DNA from: Cryptomeria japonica
Taxonomy: Eukaryota; Streptophyta; Pinopsida; Cupressales; Cupressaceae
Length of the DNA: 64,000 bases
Direction of reading: 5' to 3'
Assembly (NCBI RefSeq): GCF_030272615.1
Contig: NC_081415.1
Coordinates: forward strand, 628,721,240-628,785,239
Shown in pieces: positions 35,866 through 48,221 of this stretch. The notes beneath the pieces are model-generated. The model was not told the DNA's origin and did not search any database. It worked only from the letters and a program-made list of their open reading frames with translations. Position 1 is the stretch's first letter. Each line of letters begins with the position of its first letter. A program made the translations under genes and the position numbers.

Positions 35866-36660
35866 TGTTAGGAATCCCACAGATACTGAGAGGGGGGTGA
35901 ATCAGTATCTAACCGGTATATAGAATTTCTTAACTTAAAACATGTAGAACAAAATATAACAGTGTACCGGTATGCAAGAAATAATGCAATAAATAGAATC
36001 AAGAATATCCACATGAAAGGCACACCATAACACAAGGTTTTAACGAGGAAACTTGGTGTGGGAAAAACCTCAGTGGGATTTGTGACCCACAATATTCACT
36101 CACTAGCCAATAAGAGAATATTACTTACAATAGGGGCCTACACATGCAAGAAGGCCAACTGCCTAGAGCTCACTGCTCAATGGGAAGTCTCACTGACTTA
36201 CAATGAGGATTATACAAATCCAATATCTTGTACTACTTTACAATAGCATCTTCAATGCCTGATCCAGTACCGGTTGCTACTCTGCTGCTTACATAAACCC
36301 CTTAACCTATATTTTGCATAATAGGTCTGCCTAATATTTTTCCTTAATGCTTAGATCTCCTTTTTTAAAAATGTCTACAATGATTTTCTTTTATATATGA
36401 GTCATTTTACAATTTTCCAAGTCGGCTTACAAAGTTTTACAATAATAAACAAAATATAATATAACAAAATCCTGTCGGCCTCTATGCCGGTATACTTCCT
36501 TTTTTCTATGTCAGTGCCAGTATACTGAGTGCCGGTGTAGAGTGTGATCTGCTGATGCCAGTATAATGCCTTTGTCGGTGCCATAGGATTGCAAGGTTGC
36601 CATCAATGACAAAACCTTCAATCACATACAATGTCTCATTGGAGTGTGCATATGCCAACA
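35866..36660 (-). mobile_element. Solo LTR O (B family, 795 bp)
   Basis: Plus-strand TGTTAGGAATCCCACAG...GCATATGCCAACA is the reverse complement of a B-type LTR. The TSD CCTAT is perfect (35861-35865, 36661-36665). It interrupts E integrase. Confidence 0.93.
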
Positions 36661-37060
36661 CCTATCACCCTTCACACTTCTCACTCTTGTAGGACCACAC
36701 TAATCAGTATGCACAAGATCTAATAATCCACAAGATGTATATTGCTTACTCTTGAATGAAATTCTTGTTTGCTTTCCCAACTGATATTCTTTACATACTC
36801 GATTAGAAGATTTCACTATCTTAGGAAAATCTCTAACAACTTGAGTAGAACTTATCCTAATCATGCAATCAAAAATAAATATGACACATCCTTCTATGCA
36901 ACAACCAACTTTTATCTATTTGAGCAATCAAACAACTTTTCTCACTAGTATTCAAATGAAATATATTACCTTTATTCTTAGTTCCTAATGCAATCTCTAT
37001 ACTAGAGGCATTCAAAATCTTGCATTTAGCATTCTTGAATTGCAAACATATCCCTTATCA
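36661..37060 (-). pseudogene. Copia E integrase N-terminal region
   Basis: A degraded stretch between protease and integrase core. The minus strand shows remnants such as QTRISFKSKQYTSC and LDLVHTD-like coding just right of O, with several stops. Identified mainly by position and by comparison with H (46326-46620). Confidence 0.5.
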
Positions 37061-38046
37061 ACCATCTATACTACACTCAAAATATTATGCTTCAAACCTT
37101 CAACATATAAGACATCATCAGTATTATTCTTACCATCAAGAGAAATAGCACTTCTACAATAAATTACACAAGCTCTATCATCTCCAAATATTACTATACC
37201 ACCATCATACTTCTCCATATTTACAAATTTAATTTTATCACCTATCATATGATGTGAACAACTATTATGAATTACCCATTCATCTTTCTCTTCAACTTTA
37301 GCAGCCAAAGCTTTCTCCTCAACAATGTAGCTTGTAAAATCCATTGGTATCAGATTATCTTCCTTGATAGTAATAAATACAAATTCATCTTCTGAACTCC
37401 CATTCTTAGACTCTTCATCTTTTATTCCTTCATCAACAACATAATAATGCTTCTTCATATATATGTACTTCTGATTAGGCTTATAGGGATTATCATATTT
37501 ATCATGCTTCTTATATGTATCATGCTTATTATATTTATCATGCCTATCATACTTTGACATTCTTTCAGGACACCTAGAAGAAAAATGTCCTATCTTATTA
37601 CAAGAGAAATATTTCAAACGAAACTTCCCATCATACTTACTAGCTCCCTTAGGCAGTCTCCAAGCAATAAGTGCTTCAAGCTCATCCAATTCTCTTTCCC
37701 ATTCTTCCATCTCTCTCATTTGTCTTTCATATCTAGAAACCCTAGATGAACTTTATCCCAGATCATACTTCTGCTTCCTGGATACAAAGGCTTTAAATGC
37801 AGTCTCAGATTTACCATGTGATTCTCCAAATTCACTCAACTCAAAAGCAACAAATTTACCAACCAACATATCTCTTGTCACAGTGGTCATAGTCTGGATC
37901 TCATCAATAACAACAACTTTAGATTTATAAGGAGGAAAAGATCTCAACACTTTAGCAATGATCTCATCTTCTTCAAGAGTTCCACCGGCACATTTGATGT
38001 TCATGACAAGTTCATTCACTTTAGCCATAAAGGATGATATGTTCTC
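37061..38046 (-). pseudogene. Copia E gag C-terminus, zinc knuckle and protease
   Basis: From 38046 leftwards: ISSFMAKVNELVMNIKCAGG and VLRSFPPYKSKVVVIDEI (gag), then a knuckle reading YFSCNKIGHFSSRC in which the first Cys is Tyr, a His/Lys/Tyr-rich repeat (YDRHDKYNKHDTYKKHDKYD), and the protease region WVIHNSCSHHMIGDK, where the catalytic D-S-G is changed to N-S-C. Gag N-terminus lies at 43867-44221; element K with its TSD splits the two. A stop near 37752 separates two open stretches. Confidence 0.82.
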
Positions 38047-38948
38047 TATTGGGATCCAAGAATACTGAGAGGGGGAGGTGAATCAGTGTTCTTCTGGCAA
38101 CACAAGATTTTATCCTTTTATACCATACACATATAAACCCGTAAACAAATAAACATATAACTTGAAGCAAATAAACCATCCACATAAATGAACACCATAA
38201 CACATAGAATTTATACGTGGAAAACCTAAAAGAGGAAAAACCACGATAGTATTTGTGACCCACAATATCAGTTCACTGGCCATATGAAAGGATATTACAT
38301 ATAATGGGGGCCTACACATGCAGGAAGGCACATTGCCTAGAGCATACTGCTCATCACTAAAGAGTCTCACTGACTTCAAGTTTCTGTTGAAGTAAAACAA
38401 TAAAATTGAACTAAAAAATGCATCTGCTATGCCAAATAGAGTTCTGGTTCTAGCTCTGCTCTGTACCAATTCATAAACCCTTAACCCTACTACCGGTATC
38501 TCTTCTCCTCCAAGAATGATTTTCAAGATATCTATAGATCATTGCATGATATAACACTTTTATACAAATGATCTACATACATATACTTTGCATTATACAC
38601 TTCTGCTATATTCTCCTATGTCGCATCCTATGTCATATCTTGTATCATATATTCAAAATGACCTAGTAGGCTGACCTATATACCCATTACAAACAATATG
38701 CCTTATGTCGGCTTACAATGCATTACAAAAGATATTCACTGTCGGCCTAGACAAAAATTACAAAATGATTTACTAAATAAATATCCCTTGATGTCGGCTT
38801 CCTTCAAGTACTGATGTCAGTATAGCCCTGAATGCTCCAAATTTGGTGTCTACTGGTATATGCCTCCTAATGCTGGTATATGACTTCCATATAATCTTGT
38901 TGCCATAAATGACAACAAAATGAATCCAATGAGTGTCAATTTCCAACA
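38047..38948 (-). repeat. 3' LTR of K (902 bp)
   Basis: Plus-strand TATTGGGATCCAAGAATACTG (terminal TG mutated to TA) to TCAATTTCCAACA. It matches 42989-43866 along its length. Confidence 0.9.
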
Positions 38949-38960
38949 ATATCCCCCTTT
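38949..38960 (-). other. Polypurine tract of K
   Basis: Plus-strand ATATCCCCCTTT next to the 3' LTR. A second copy-like tract CTCCCCCTTTGGCATCAA lies at about 39112-39129, paralleling the doubled tract in B. Positions 38961-39198 hold no gene. Confidence 0.82.
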
Positions 38961-39198
38961 GGCATTGATGGCAACACTCATATGAAAAATGGATTCCTTG
39001 CTAGTTCAACTAAATTATTCTCCCCCTAAGCAATACACTCCTTCTGATATCATAATATCCTTCCCATGTGATCCTGTCTGATTTTTCTAATATTTTTCAC
39101 ATATATACATACTCCCCCTTTGGCATCAATTCCAAATACTGATGAAAAAAATTGAAAGAATTCAGAACAAAAGAATAAACGAATACTGTTAATTTCAC

Positions 39199-41414
39199 TA
39201 GAGCTTAACCAACTTCAAAATTTCTAGGTAAGCCTTATTCAACAACTGAAGATATGTATCCTAGCCAGTTTTGAAAGTTTCAGATATGGATGCTAGTCCA
39301 CATAGTAAGTGAGCAAGTGTTTCCTTCTCCTTGACTTCTGCTTGTGTGGGTTTGGCAATCATGTCCTTGCACTCTCTCTTATGAACACCCAGTGAATCCA
39401 ATCTAGGACTCACCAATCTTTTAAGAATCCTTTCTCTCCTAATGACTTTATCTCTCTCCTTAAAAGAAAAAAATTGGTTCTCTAAGGACAAATTTTTTCC
39501 ATCAACAGATGTGGTCAGTGTGGTTAATCCATCAAAAGAGTTAGCAATACTAGCTACCTTATCATGTAACTCCTTTAATCTGCTATCTACATTAGCTGTA
39601 AGAATTCCTATGTTACAACACGCCCTGTAGATATTGTACCTTGTTTCAGACAATTCTCAATAAGAATGAGCTTTGCCTCAATTTTATTTTTCTTTGTTTT
39701 TATTATCTAGTCAAAGGCTGCTCTTTTAGCTGTAGTGAATCTTTCTAAAGCCAGTCGAGATTGAAAATTGTTAGAAATATGCTCTGTTAGGGTTTTGAGC
39801 TTGCCAGAAAGGCTTGCTCCATCTTCAATTTGATAATCACATGTGAATTTGTGCAATACTGTAACTAATTGATCAATTATTCCCTTGTTTGTAGTACCCT
39901 CCTTTAATAGTTTCCGAGTTGCCATCATCATCAACTCAATGGGACTCATCTTAGTGATAGATTTGTTCTCAACCTAAGAGGTGTCAATTGCCAAAACCTT
40001 TGTCAGGGAATCAATTTTAACTGCCGTATAGATTTAGTTTCCTTCACCTTATCCTCTACAACCTCTTTTGCACCAGTGGCTTCACCACTTGGTGCAGTGT
40101 TGATTACTATCAGTGGAGTATTATCCATAGTATTTACAGTGTCCTGTATATTGCCTTGCTCAGAAATAGTTTCAGTTGGTATGGACTGTACACTCCTTTA
40201 TTGTCGGTGTAGTCAAAATGAGAGTTGAATTACCCAAAATACCTTTCCCTTTTGATTTGTCAGGAATAGTGGAAGATGTAGCTTTTGCAAATTCTTCTTG
40301 AGATGTAAGAAAATCAGGATTCTTCTGGAAGAATTTTGTCCAACCCTTATTGGTCTCATTTATTACCTCATATCCAAGCTCCATAGTCCAGATTATCCTA
40401 GGTTCAACTCCCTCCATAAGAGTTTCATCAGTTTTCACCATAAAATAGATATCAGTGGAGTACTTCTCCATAATTTTCTTTCTCCCTCTACCTCATGTTT
40501 TCTTGGAATATTTTTAAATACCCCCAAATTTTCTCATCTCTTTCGGTACCAAGACCGGTGATTTCTTCCTTGATTTGCATACCTACTAGTATGTCATGAG
40601 CCCAACTCTTCTTTCCAAGACCAAGTAGCTCATTCAGGAAGAAAAGCATTAAACAAACAATCAAATTTCCATATCTAAAAGTTCCTTTCTTGACTCCCTT
40701 GATCTTTCCAAGGTTCAACATCAATTCACTCATTATCCATTCATATAAATCATATTTTGCATTATTCCTTAGCATCTGATATGCAACATGAATGCATGAA
40801 CTAGCAACATAGTTCAATCAGTTGGATTGAGTTACCTTATAACCTATTATGATGCTTGCAAATTTCACATTAGTGTTGATGATTGTGTTGATCCTCATTG
40901 ATCTACTATCAGGAGTTGAACCAGTGAGCTTCTTAACCTCTGTGTTGGAAATTTCATTTCCATGTTCTTGTCCTACTTTGGGTAAGTCGGTGACTACTTG
41001 AATAGCCTCCTTAGTGATCATGCAAGGCCTATCCAGCCAGATAAACTCATTGTGAATCCTAATTAGATCGTATCTGATGACTTCATCCTTGAATTCTGGT
41101 ATGTACAGAATACTGCTTAACCCTAAATCCTTAATTGCTTTGTATTCTAGTTTGATGGTTCCAAAGTCTCCCAGTATCATGGATTGATACATGCTTTTGA
41201 TGTCCTCTATGTCTAGATCCTCTAGGGTGCAGTGAATGTATAACCTTGCATCTTCAACATATATCACGCCATCAGGAACCCTAGAAAATGCTCCTGTAGT
41301 GTCTTCTTTCTTAGCAATATTTGGAACCTCCTTGGATACGGGCCTTAACCTATCCTTGACTTCAACAATGGTGGGATTTGCAATAAAAGTAGGAGCTGAA
41401 GATCTAGATGCCAT
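39199..41414 (-). pseudogene. K ORF2, unknown function (B ORF2 family)
   Basis: The ATG at 41414 begins MASRSSAPTFIANPTIVEV and gives the best view of the family start. Conserved blocks: RIHNEFIWLDRPCMITKEAI, NTEVKKLTGSTPDS, YGNLIVCLMLFF and EPRIIWTMELGYE. It is open from 41414 to 40818, then broken by a stop at about 40817 and others near 40487, 40171, 39950 and 39660. It ends near 39199 after a helical tail (AYLEILKLVKL). At about 740 codons it is shorter than B, mainly in the charged middle. No catalytic motif is recognised and no pol follows. Confidence 0.75.
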
Positions 41415-41965
41415 TTTGAAGAATACTTGAAAGTGAACGTCGGTGGAAGATTGAGTGTTTCTGCTTGAAATCCTTTCAGAATGCCTTTGCTTGCTCTTAA
41501 TTTGCCTGAAATTCACATTTTCTTCACTCTGAATGCTTGAATGCTCAGTAAGTGAAAATGAATTCACTTAGCCCTTTTTATCAGTAAATAAAACCCTAAT
41601 CTTTCTTTATAATAAATACTTCGTGAACAACCCTACGAATGTCGATTTCACAATATTGTACTAGGTGAACCTTCATCAATGATGAACACAAATCTCTAGA
41701 TCTCTTCTAGATCTCCTTTGGGGTAATATATAGGATTTTGCAATGACTTTTCCAACCCCCAAGGCTTATGCCTTAGTTACCAGTGGAATTTTCTGCTGGT
41801 GGAGGAATACCCTATTCTACTAGTGGAGTTACCGGTGTAGATCCATCTCCACTTGGTTCTTTAGATTTTCTAACCCATCTCTTGGTGTGATCTTGTTATA
41901 TTTCATCTACCTTCTTCTTTCCTTTCTCATTATCTTTATTGTTGCTAATCAGTTGAGTCTTTCTT

Positions 41966-42914
41966 CTACAGGTATTTAGCAATATGACCTATTTTGTTGC
42001 ATGCATAACATGTAACATTGTTCTTTTGAATTGCTTTGATAAATCCAGTGTCATTCCTTGACCTACAGTGATTAGCAAAATGTCCAAACTTTCCACATGC
42101 ATTACATTTAACATTCATTTTGCAATCTTCTGATATATGACCATATTTCTTGCAATTTGTGCATTGATCGGGAACAAAATTGTAGTTCTGATTTGCTTTA
42201 TTTCTACATTGTTTAGCCATATGCCCAAATTTATTGCAAACAAAACATCTACCATTGAATTTATAAACATTAGATTGCCTTACCAGTTTCCTCCATTCTG
42301 ATGAAATTCTGCATACCGGTTTTTTTATCTTCATTTGAAGTACCAGAGCTTTCACCTTGTACAAATCCAAGTCCTCTAGAATCATCAATCTGCCTTTGTC
42401 TTTTCAATAAGTCATCCAACTATGCAACACTAATCTTGAATTTTTCTTTATACTCACTTGCAGTAGTTAGATAATCTCTTAGAGTAGTTATTTGTCTTTC
42501 AAGTTCTTGTTCATTATTTTGAGAGTGTGCTAAATCAGTTCTCAATAGATTATTCTCACGAGTCAATCTGTCACATTCATCAAATTTGTTCTTTAGAGAT
42601 ATAACAAGATTTTCTTCCTCCTTCTTTCTATCCTCAATATCTTTTGATAAAATCATAGTTAGATCTTTCATTTCATTGTTCATGATTATGTTTGCTTGAC
42701 TTAGTTTCTGACATTGTTCTTTAAGTGCATTCTTCTCCTCATCATCCGGGTTTTGCAAAAGTTCCTTTCTCTTGGCTTGAGCTGATGATAACCTTTCTTG
42801 TAGGATAAGAATGAACTCATTTGCAGAATTCAATTCTTCTTGCAATTTCAAGTTCTTCATCCTTTCAGCATCATAATCCTCAAGATCCATCTCAAGTTGC
42901 TTCTCCATAGCCAT
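41966..42914 (-). pseudogene. K ORF1: coiled-coil, four-knuckle gag-like protein
   Basis: The start MAMEKQLEMDLEDYDAER at 42914 lies 61 bases from the primer site. Heptad-rich to about 42420 (NEMKDLTMILSKDIEDRKKE), then a stop and frame change, then four knuckles: CFVCNKFGHMAKQC, CTNCKKYGHISEDC, CNACGKFGHFANHC and CYACNKIGHIAKYL (last Cys lost). Three are intact, better than in B. Positions 41415-41965 form the ORF1-ORF2 spacer with no other gene. Likely an RNA-binding particle protein by inference. Confidence 0.82.
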
Positions 42915-42974
42915 GTTCAAAGATTCTAGTTTTAGGATCTTCCTCAAGCTGTTAAAATTCTTCCGAGGTACCAG

Positions 42975-42986
42975 GCTCTGATACCA
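42975..42986 (-). other. tRNA-iMet primer-binding site of K
   Basis: Plus-strand GCTCTGATACCA is the exact reverse complement of TGGTATCAGAGC, two bases from the LTR. Confidence 0.93.
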
Positions 42987-42988
42987 AT

Positions 42989-43866
42989 TGTTGGGATCCA
43001 AGAACACTAAGAGGGGGGTGACTCAGTGTTCTGCTAATAACACAAGATTTTATCCTTTTATACCATACATATATAAATCGGTAAATAAATAAAAATATAA
43101 ATTGAAGAAAATAGACCATCCACATAAATGAACACCATAACACAGAGAATTTATATGTGGAAAACCTCAAAGAGGAAAAATCACGGTGGGATTTGTGACC
43201 CACAATATCAGTTCACTAGCCATATGAAAGGATATTAAATATAATAGGGGCCTGCACATGCAGGAAGGCACACTACCTAGAGCATATTGCTCATCACTAA
43301 AGAGTCTCACTAACTACAAGTTTCTGCTGAAGTAAAACTATAAAATTGAACTAAAAAATGCATCTTCTATGCCAAATAGAGTTCCAGTTCTAGCTCTACT
43401 TTGTATCGATTCATAAACCTTGAACCCTACTACCGGTATCTCTTCTCCTCCAAGAATTCTTTCCAAGCTATCTACATATCATTGCATGATATAACACTTG
43501 TATACAAATGATCTACATACATATACTTCACATTATATAGTTTTTCTATATTCTCCTATGTCGCATCCTATGTCATACCTTATATCATATATTCAAAATG
43601 ACCTAGCAGACTGACCTATATACCCATTACAAATAATATGCATTACAAAAGATATCCATTGTCGGCCTCAACAAAAATTACAAAATGATTTACTAAATAA
43701 ATCTCCCTTGATGTCGGCTTCCTTCAAGTACTGATGTTGGTGTCGGTGCCGGTGTCAGTGTAGCCCTGAATGCTCCAAAGCCGATGTCTGCCAGTATATG
43801 ACTTCCATCTAATCTTGTTACCATCAATGACAACAAAATGAATTTTATGAATGTCAATTTCCAACA
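42989..43866 (-). repeat. 5' LTR of K (878 bp)
   Basis: Plus-strand TGTTGGGATCCAAGAACAC...TCAATTTCCAACA. The GAGGGGGGTGACTCAG block near its 3' end (minus sense) is the shared LTR-end motif. Confidence 0.92.
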
Positions 43867-44221
43867 GTTCTCATCTTTTCCCATATTCAACATCTTGTAC
43901 TTCCCTTTCAAACTCTACAGTTTAGCAACTTTGACATGTTTATCTCCTTCATACAAGGTCTAACTTTTTCCAGATCTCATGTATTGTCTGTAATCCCATT
44001 ACATTATTCATCTTTGAATTGATTAGGGCACTCAACAATGATTCTTTACCTCTTATGTTATGTTCAACATCCTTGATCTTATTTGCAGTAAGAAGACCAT
44101 TTTGAGGAACATTATAGGTATTCTTTGTAATCTTCCAATAGTCATCTCCAAGACACTTCATTTGGTCCTTCTATACAATGTAACTGGTTCCATCAAATCT
44201 CATACTCTTTCTTGAAAACAT
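43867..44221 (-). pseudogene. Copia E gag N-terminus
   Basis: From the ATG at 44221: MRFDGTSYIV, then MKCLGDDYWKITKNTYNVPQ, LLSALINSKMNNVMGLQTIH, EIWKKL, and after a frame change LKGKYKMLNMGKDEN up to the K insertion. This is the UBN2-type gag of plant Copia. Stops near 44173 and 43948 break it. It continues at 38046 on the far side of K. Confidence 0.8.
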
Positions 44222-44273
44222 AGGTTTTCATCTTGAATCTCCTTAAGTGGTCAAGCTTCTTTTGGAGGATCTA

Positions 44274-44285
44274 GGTCTAATACCA
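44274..44285 (-). other. Degenerate tRNA-iMet primer-binding site of E
   Basis: Plus-strand GGTCTAATACCA against GCTCTGATACCA (two changes), two bases from the 5' LTR. Confidence 0.75.
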
Positions 44286-44287
44286 AT

Positions 44288-45600
44288 TGATGGCAACACT
44301 GAAGGAAAACTGAGGGGGAGGGAGGTGGATCCGTTTTCACTGGATTAAACAATTTAAGCACAACCTCATATATGATCAATTGCAACAAGAAAAAAGATAA
44401 GAACAATAAAAAAAACATACATAGCACCAAGATTTTGATGTGGAAAACTCGGTTAAGGGAAAAAACATAGTGGGAACCTACCCACAATAAGATGATACTC
44501 TGTAGTAGTATGTGGAAATATTACAATGGGGAATGCACATGCATTTAGGTAAATTTCCAAGATATTACTACTCAAAATAAAATAAACTAGAAGGATACAA
44601 CCCTCAGGGAAGGTTCACTACCTTACAATAACATTCGGATAACAATCCAGTTTATATGACTTGAAAAAATAGCATCTCTAAATGCCTGATGATGGTTTTG
44701 ATTAAGCATATTTGTCTACCCTGCAAAACTCTCTTCTCTGCACTTCTCACCGAAAGATGAATTCTCTTATTCACACATACACCACTCTCTGATAATGCAA
44801 ACACAACACCGATCACCAAATTACATGAATATAACACCTATTTATACAAAGAATCAACCTTGACTTCAAGGACAGCTCAACCCTTAAGACCTAATTACAA
44901 AATTACATCACATGATACATAGATTAACCACCTAACCAATATAATGCCATGAAGACATAGCATGGACTAAAGTCAAATCCTTGAGCATGCAACACAACCA
45001 AAAATCTCACCAAGATCATCTACAATACGTTACACCACCAAAAATGTTGCATAACATGAAGAACATCATTGAACACATAAGATCCTCAATAACACACACA
45101 ATGATCAATGTGGACCGGAAAAAAAAATAGGACACAATTAGAACCATCCACAATAGTTGCACCAACACCACTTAATCAAATCTCCATTGACCAACATGTT
45201 GATACTCAAGAACACTTCAACAACAACAACCTAGATTAGAAAGATAACTTGCGAAGGACCAAATCACAAACCATCTGAATTGAATATTCACATGAACATC
45301 CCAAGCACTCTGCCAAATTTACAACTCAAGATATAATCAATCCAGAGCACAATGGATCAAATACTAGAATACTGCAACACTAAACACTGAAAAACCAATC
45401 CTCATACCGAAATCCATAACTTGATCAAATCACCAATTAGCATTATGAAACCAACATTGAATCAAGTATCTCTAGTTGATTCAACATTTCAAATAGATAA
45501 ACCAACTAGATCAACTCTCTGCAATCACCAGAACACCAAAATATAGGAATATGTTGGCATCAATGATAACAACATATCTTAGCAACAACAATATCCAACA
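44288..45600 (-). repeat. 5' LTR of E (1.3 kb)
   Basis: Plus-strand TGATGGCAACACTGAAGG (terminus mutated) to AACAATATCCAACA. It matches both pieces of the 3' LTR. No gene inside. Confidence 0.88.
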
Positions 45601-46830
45601 TCATCAACCTTCACTTTTTCACTTTCAACAATCTTGTTCAATCTCTTGTGGTAACACTGGTATGCCTTTCTCCTTGTAGAATATCCTAGGAATATGCCTT
45701 AATCTTCTCTATTGTCAAAATTTCCAAGATTATTTTCATTTCTCTATCTATAGCATTTGCTTCCAAATACCTTGAAATATTTCACTGTCGGAGTTCTACC
45801 ATGCCATAGTTCATATAATGTCTTTTTCCGATATAGAATTATGTTAAGAGTGTAGATTGTAGTATGAATTTCTTCTCTCCAATAGAATTCCAAGAGTTGT
45901 GCTCCTTTGATCATAGTTCTGGTTGCCTCTTGAATTGTTCATTTTATCCTTTCCACTACTCGATTTTGTTGAGGTGTTCTGGGGGAAGACAATTGTCCTC
46001 TAATACCATGTTTCTTACAAAAGCCACTAAACTCATCAGAAGTAAAATCTCCTCCTCTGTCAGACCTCAAATACTTAATCTTTCTGTCAACTTCATTTTC
46101 AACTTTACTCTTGAATATCTTGAATTTCTCCAATGCTTTTGAATTTTCTCTGAAAAATACAACCCATGACATTCTAGAATAATCATGAACCAACAACATG
46201 AAATACTTCTCACCTTGTATAATTGTTGTTATGGTAGGACTGCATAGGTCTATGTGCACTAAATTGAACAATTTGGTGGATGAATGCTCCTTTCCTCTGT
46301 AACTTCTTTTTGGTTTGCTTTCCAACTTGACATTCTCTGCAAATGTTGTTATTCAGTTTAGTCAGCCTTGGTAAATCTCTCACTGCACTTCATGAACTAA
46401 TCTTCACCAAGTTGTCAAAATTCATATGGCACATCCTTTAGTGACATAGCTAGCTATCATTGATTCAAGAGAACAAACAATCATTTGTAGCTCCTTCCAA
46501 TAGATACATGTTTCCACCAATCCTTTTTCCTGCTGCAATAACAATTTTGGATCCCTTCCTGAACTCACACCCACCATCCTGAAAGACAATATTGTAACCA
46601 TTTTTGCACATCTATCCAACACTAAAAATATAAATAATGCAAACCCTTCACATAATAAGTATTATAAATATTATGATTTCCATCAAAAGAAATAGAACTG
46701 ATTCCCACAATTTGTGCTATTTGATCATCTCTGAACCTAACAGACCCACCATCATAGCTTTCAAGTTTCACAAATTTACTTTTGTCACAAGTCATATGAT
46801 TTGAACATCCATTATCAATCAACCATTATT
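45601..46830 (-). pseudogene. Copia H protease and integrase
   Basis: The protease region at about 46820-46790 reads IDNGCSNHMTCDKSKF (usual DSGCSNHMTGD; the Ser is now Asn). The integrase core includes LVHIDLCSP, LVHDYSRMSWVVFFREN, YLRSDRGGDFTSDEF and SPRTPQQNRVVER, so the D, D and E catalytic residues are all still visible. The tail STRRKAYQCYHKRLNKIVES runs to the E insertion at 45600. Frame changes and stops separate the parts. Integrase joins element DNA to the chromosome. Confidence 0.84.
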
Positions 46831-47698
46831 TCTAGATGTCTTCTAACATGTAAAGTAGGAGCAATAGTCTTAGGAATATCAATTTAAGGTTCATCCTTTT
46901 CTACCAAATACAAGAAATCACCATCTTCATAATCCGATTCATCATCTGAAATGCCAACATCATCTTTGACATAATAGGCTCTCTTATTAAACTTTCCATT
47001 TCCTTCTCTAGATTTTTGTCTTGAACCTTTCTCTGGACACATAGTAGCAAGATGACCAGTCTTCCTTAGATGATTTAAAGGTAGATTCAATCTTAGTTTT
47101 GTCTTTTCCAAACTTTCTTATTTTAAATATTGATAGAGTACCATAAAGCTTCTCTTTAGTGAATTTCTTCAGATCATATATTTCTTCAATAGCTGAGATT
47201 TGGTTAGTGTAATTTTCTAGTAGAGACATCATAATATTCTCAAATATGTCTTCATCTATCAAGGTGCTACCAAGTTCTATAATTTCATTTACTACACTAT
47301 CAAATTTATAAAAAATAGCTAGTTATGTCTTCTCCTTCTTTCATTTTCAGGTTCTCATATCTATGTTTTGCTGTTAGCTTCTTTGATAATTTGACTCTAT
47401 CGTTTCCTTCATAGATATATTTCAACTTTTCACATTCCTCATAAGCATTATTCACTAAAATAGCCTTTGTCAATTTAGTCTTTGATAAAGCACTAAAAAT
47501 TGCATACCTTGGCTTTTCATTCCCTTCATAATATTGAATCTCATCGGGAGTGGTAAGACCATTTGCTAGTTGAATATACTAAGTTTCCACACCTTTCTAT
47601 GTATTGTATCCCAAAGAGATCAGATAACCTTTCATCTTCACTTTCCAAAAACTATATTCGGATCCTTCAAAGATAGAAATAGATAGTTTATGTGACAT
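46831..47698 (-). pseudogene. Copia H gag
   Basis: The ATG at 47698 gives MSHKLSISIFEGSEYSFWKV, a Copia gag start. It continues through YYEGNEKPRYAIFSALSKTK and KKLTAKHRYENLKMKEGEDI, then after frame changes ISAIEEIYDLKKFTKEKLYG and a knuckle remnant RKTGHLATMCPEK lacking the first two Cys. An acidic stretch ISDDESDYEDGDFLY precedes protease. The leader upstream is cut by chromovirus F at 47722. Confidence 0.8.
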
Positions 47699-47722
47699 TG
47701 GATCAATATCTACCTCAAGTGG

Positions 47723-48183
47723 TGATGCAGGAGCATCCTCGATTCACAACAATCTTGCATCAACCAAAAACATTTTTTTTCTGTTTTGTTTTTTGTTTGC
47801 AGTTTCAGTTTTATTTCTGTGTCTTGATTTTGGCTCACCCGATCCTGGGGAGTTGGATTCTACTTGAAGAATTGATCATATTTCTTGCTTTCAAACCACA
47901 TCTCATTTGGATCACTTTTGGACAGGATATCACCACCAGTTTCCATGACAATTTCTTGTTACCGGTTGTCTGAGACCTATTCTAGTGATCTACTAGAACC
48001 CATTCTAATGCTTGCAGAGCCTTGAGCATTGATTTGATGTTCCTTGGCATGTGGCCGACCTTTTCCCGTGATACTTTGGATTTTCTAGAGGAATCTCTTG
48101 GCAGAGGCCGAACTTGTTTATTTTGCACATTAGGTCTTGTTCTTCGGGTTTTGATCCGTTTGGGCTGACTAGATCCTTTGGAT

Positions 48184-48221
<38 letters not shown>

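Larger units (their letters stand above)
38047..43866 (-). mobile_element. Full-length non-autonomous LTR element K (5.8 kb)
   Basis: Minus-strand element: 5' LTR 42989-43866, PBS 42975-42986, ORF1, ORF2, polypurine tract, 3' LTR 38047-38948. The target duplication GTTCTC (38041-38046 and 43867-43872; 5-bp core TTCTC) is perfect and restores the E gag frame (GKDEN then ISSFM). It has the same architecture as B, with alignable ORF1 and ORF2 and no pol. Confidence 0.92.
8631..45600 (-). mobile_element. Copia retrotransposon E with nested insertions
   Basis: Minus-strand Ty1/Copia element. The 3' LTR is on the left (8631-9178 plus 32271-33083), followed by a polypurine tract, pol and gag, a primer site (44274-44285) and the 5' LTR on the right (44288-45600). 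The 5-bp TSD TCATC is perfect (8626-8630 and 45601-45605). Insertions: D (with A and its passengers) in the 3' LTR, solo LTR O in integrase, and K in gag. Without them E is about 7-8 kb. All enzymatic domains are present but broken. Confidence 0.88.
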
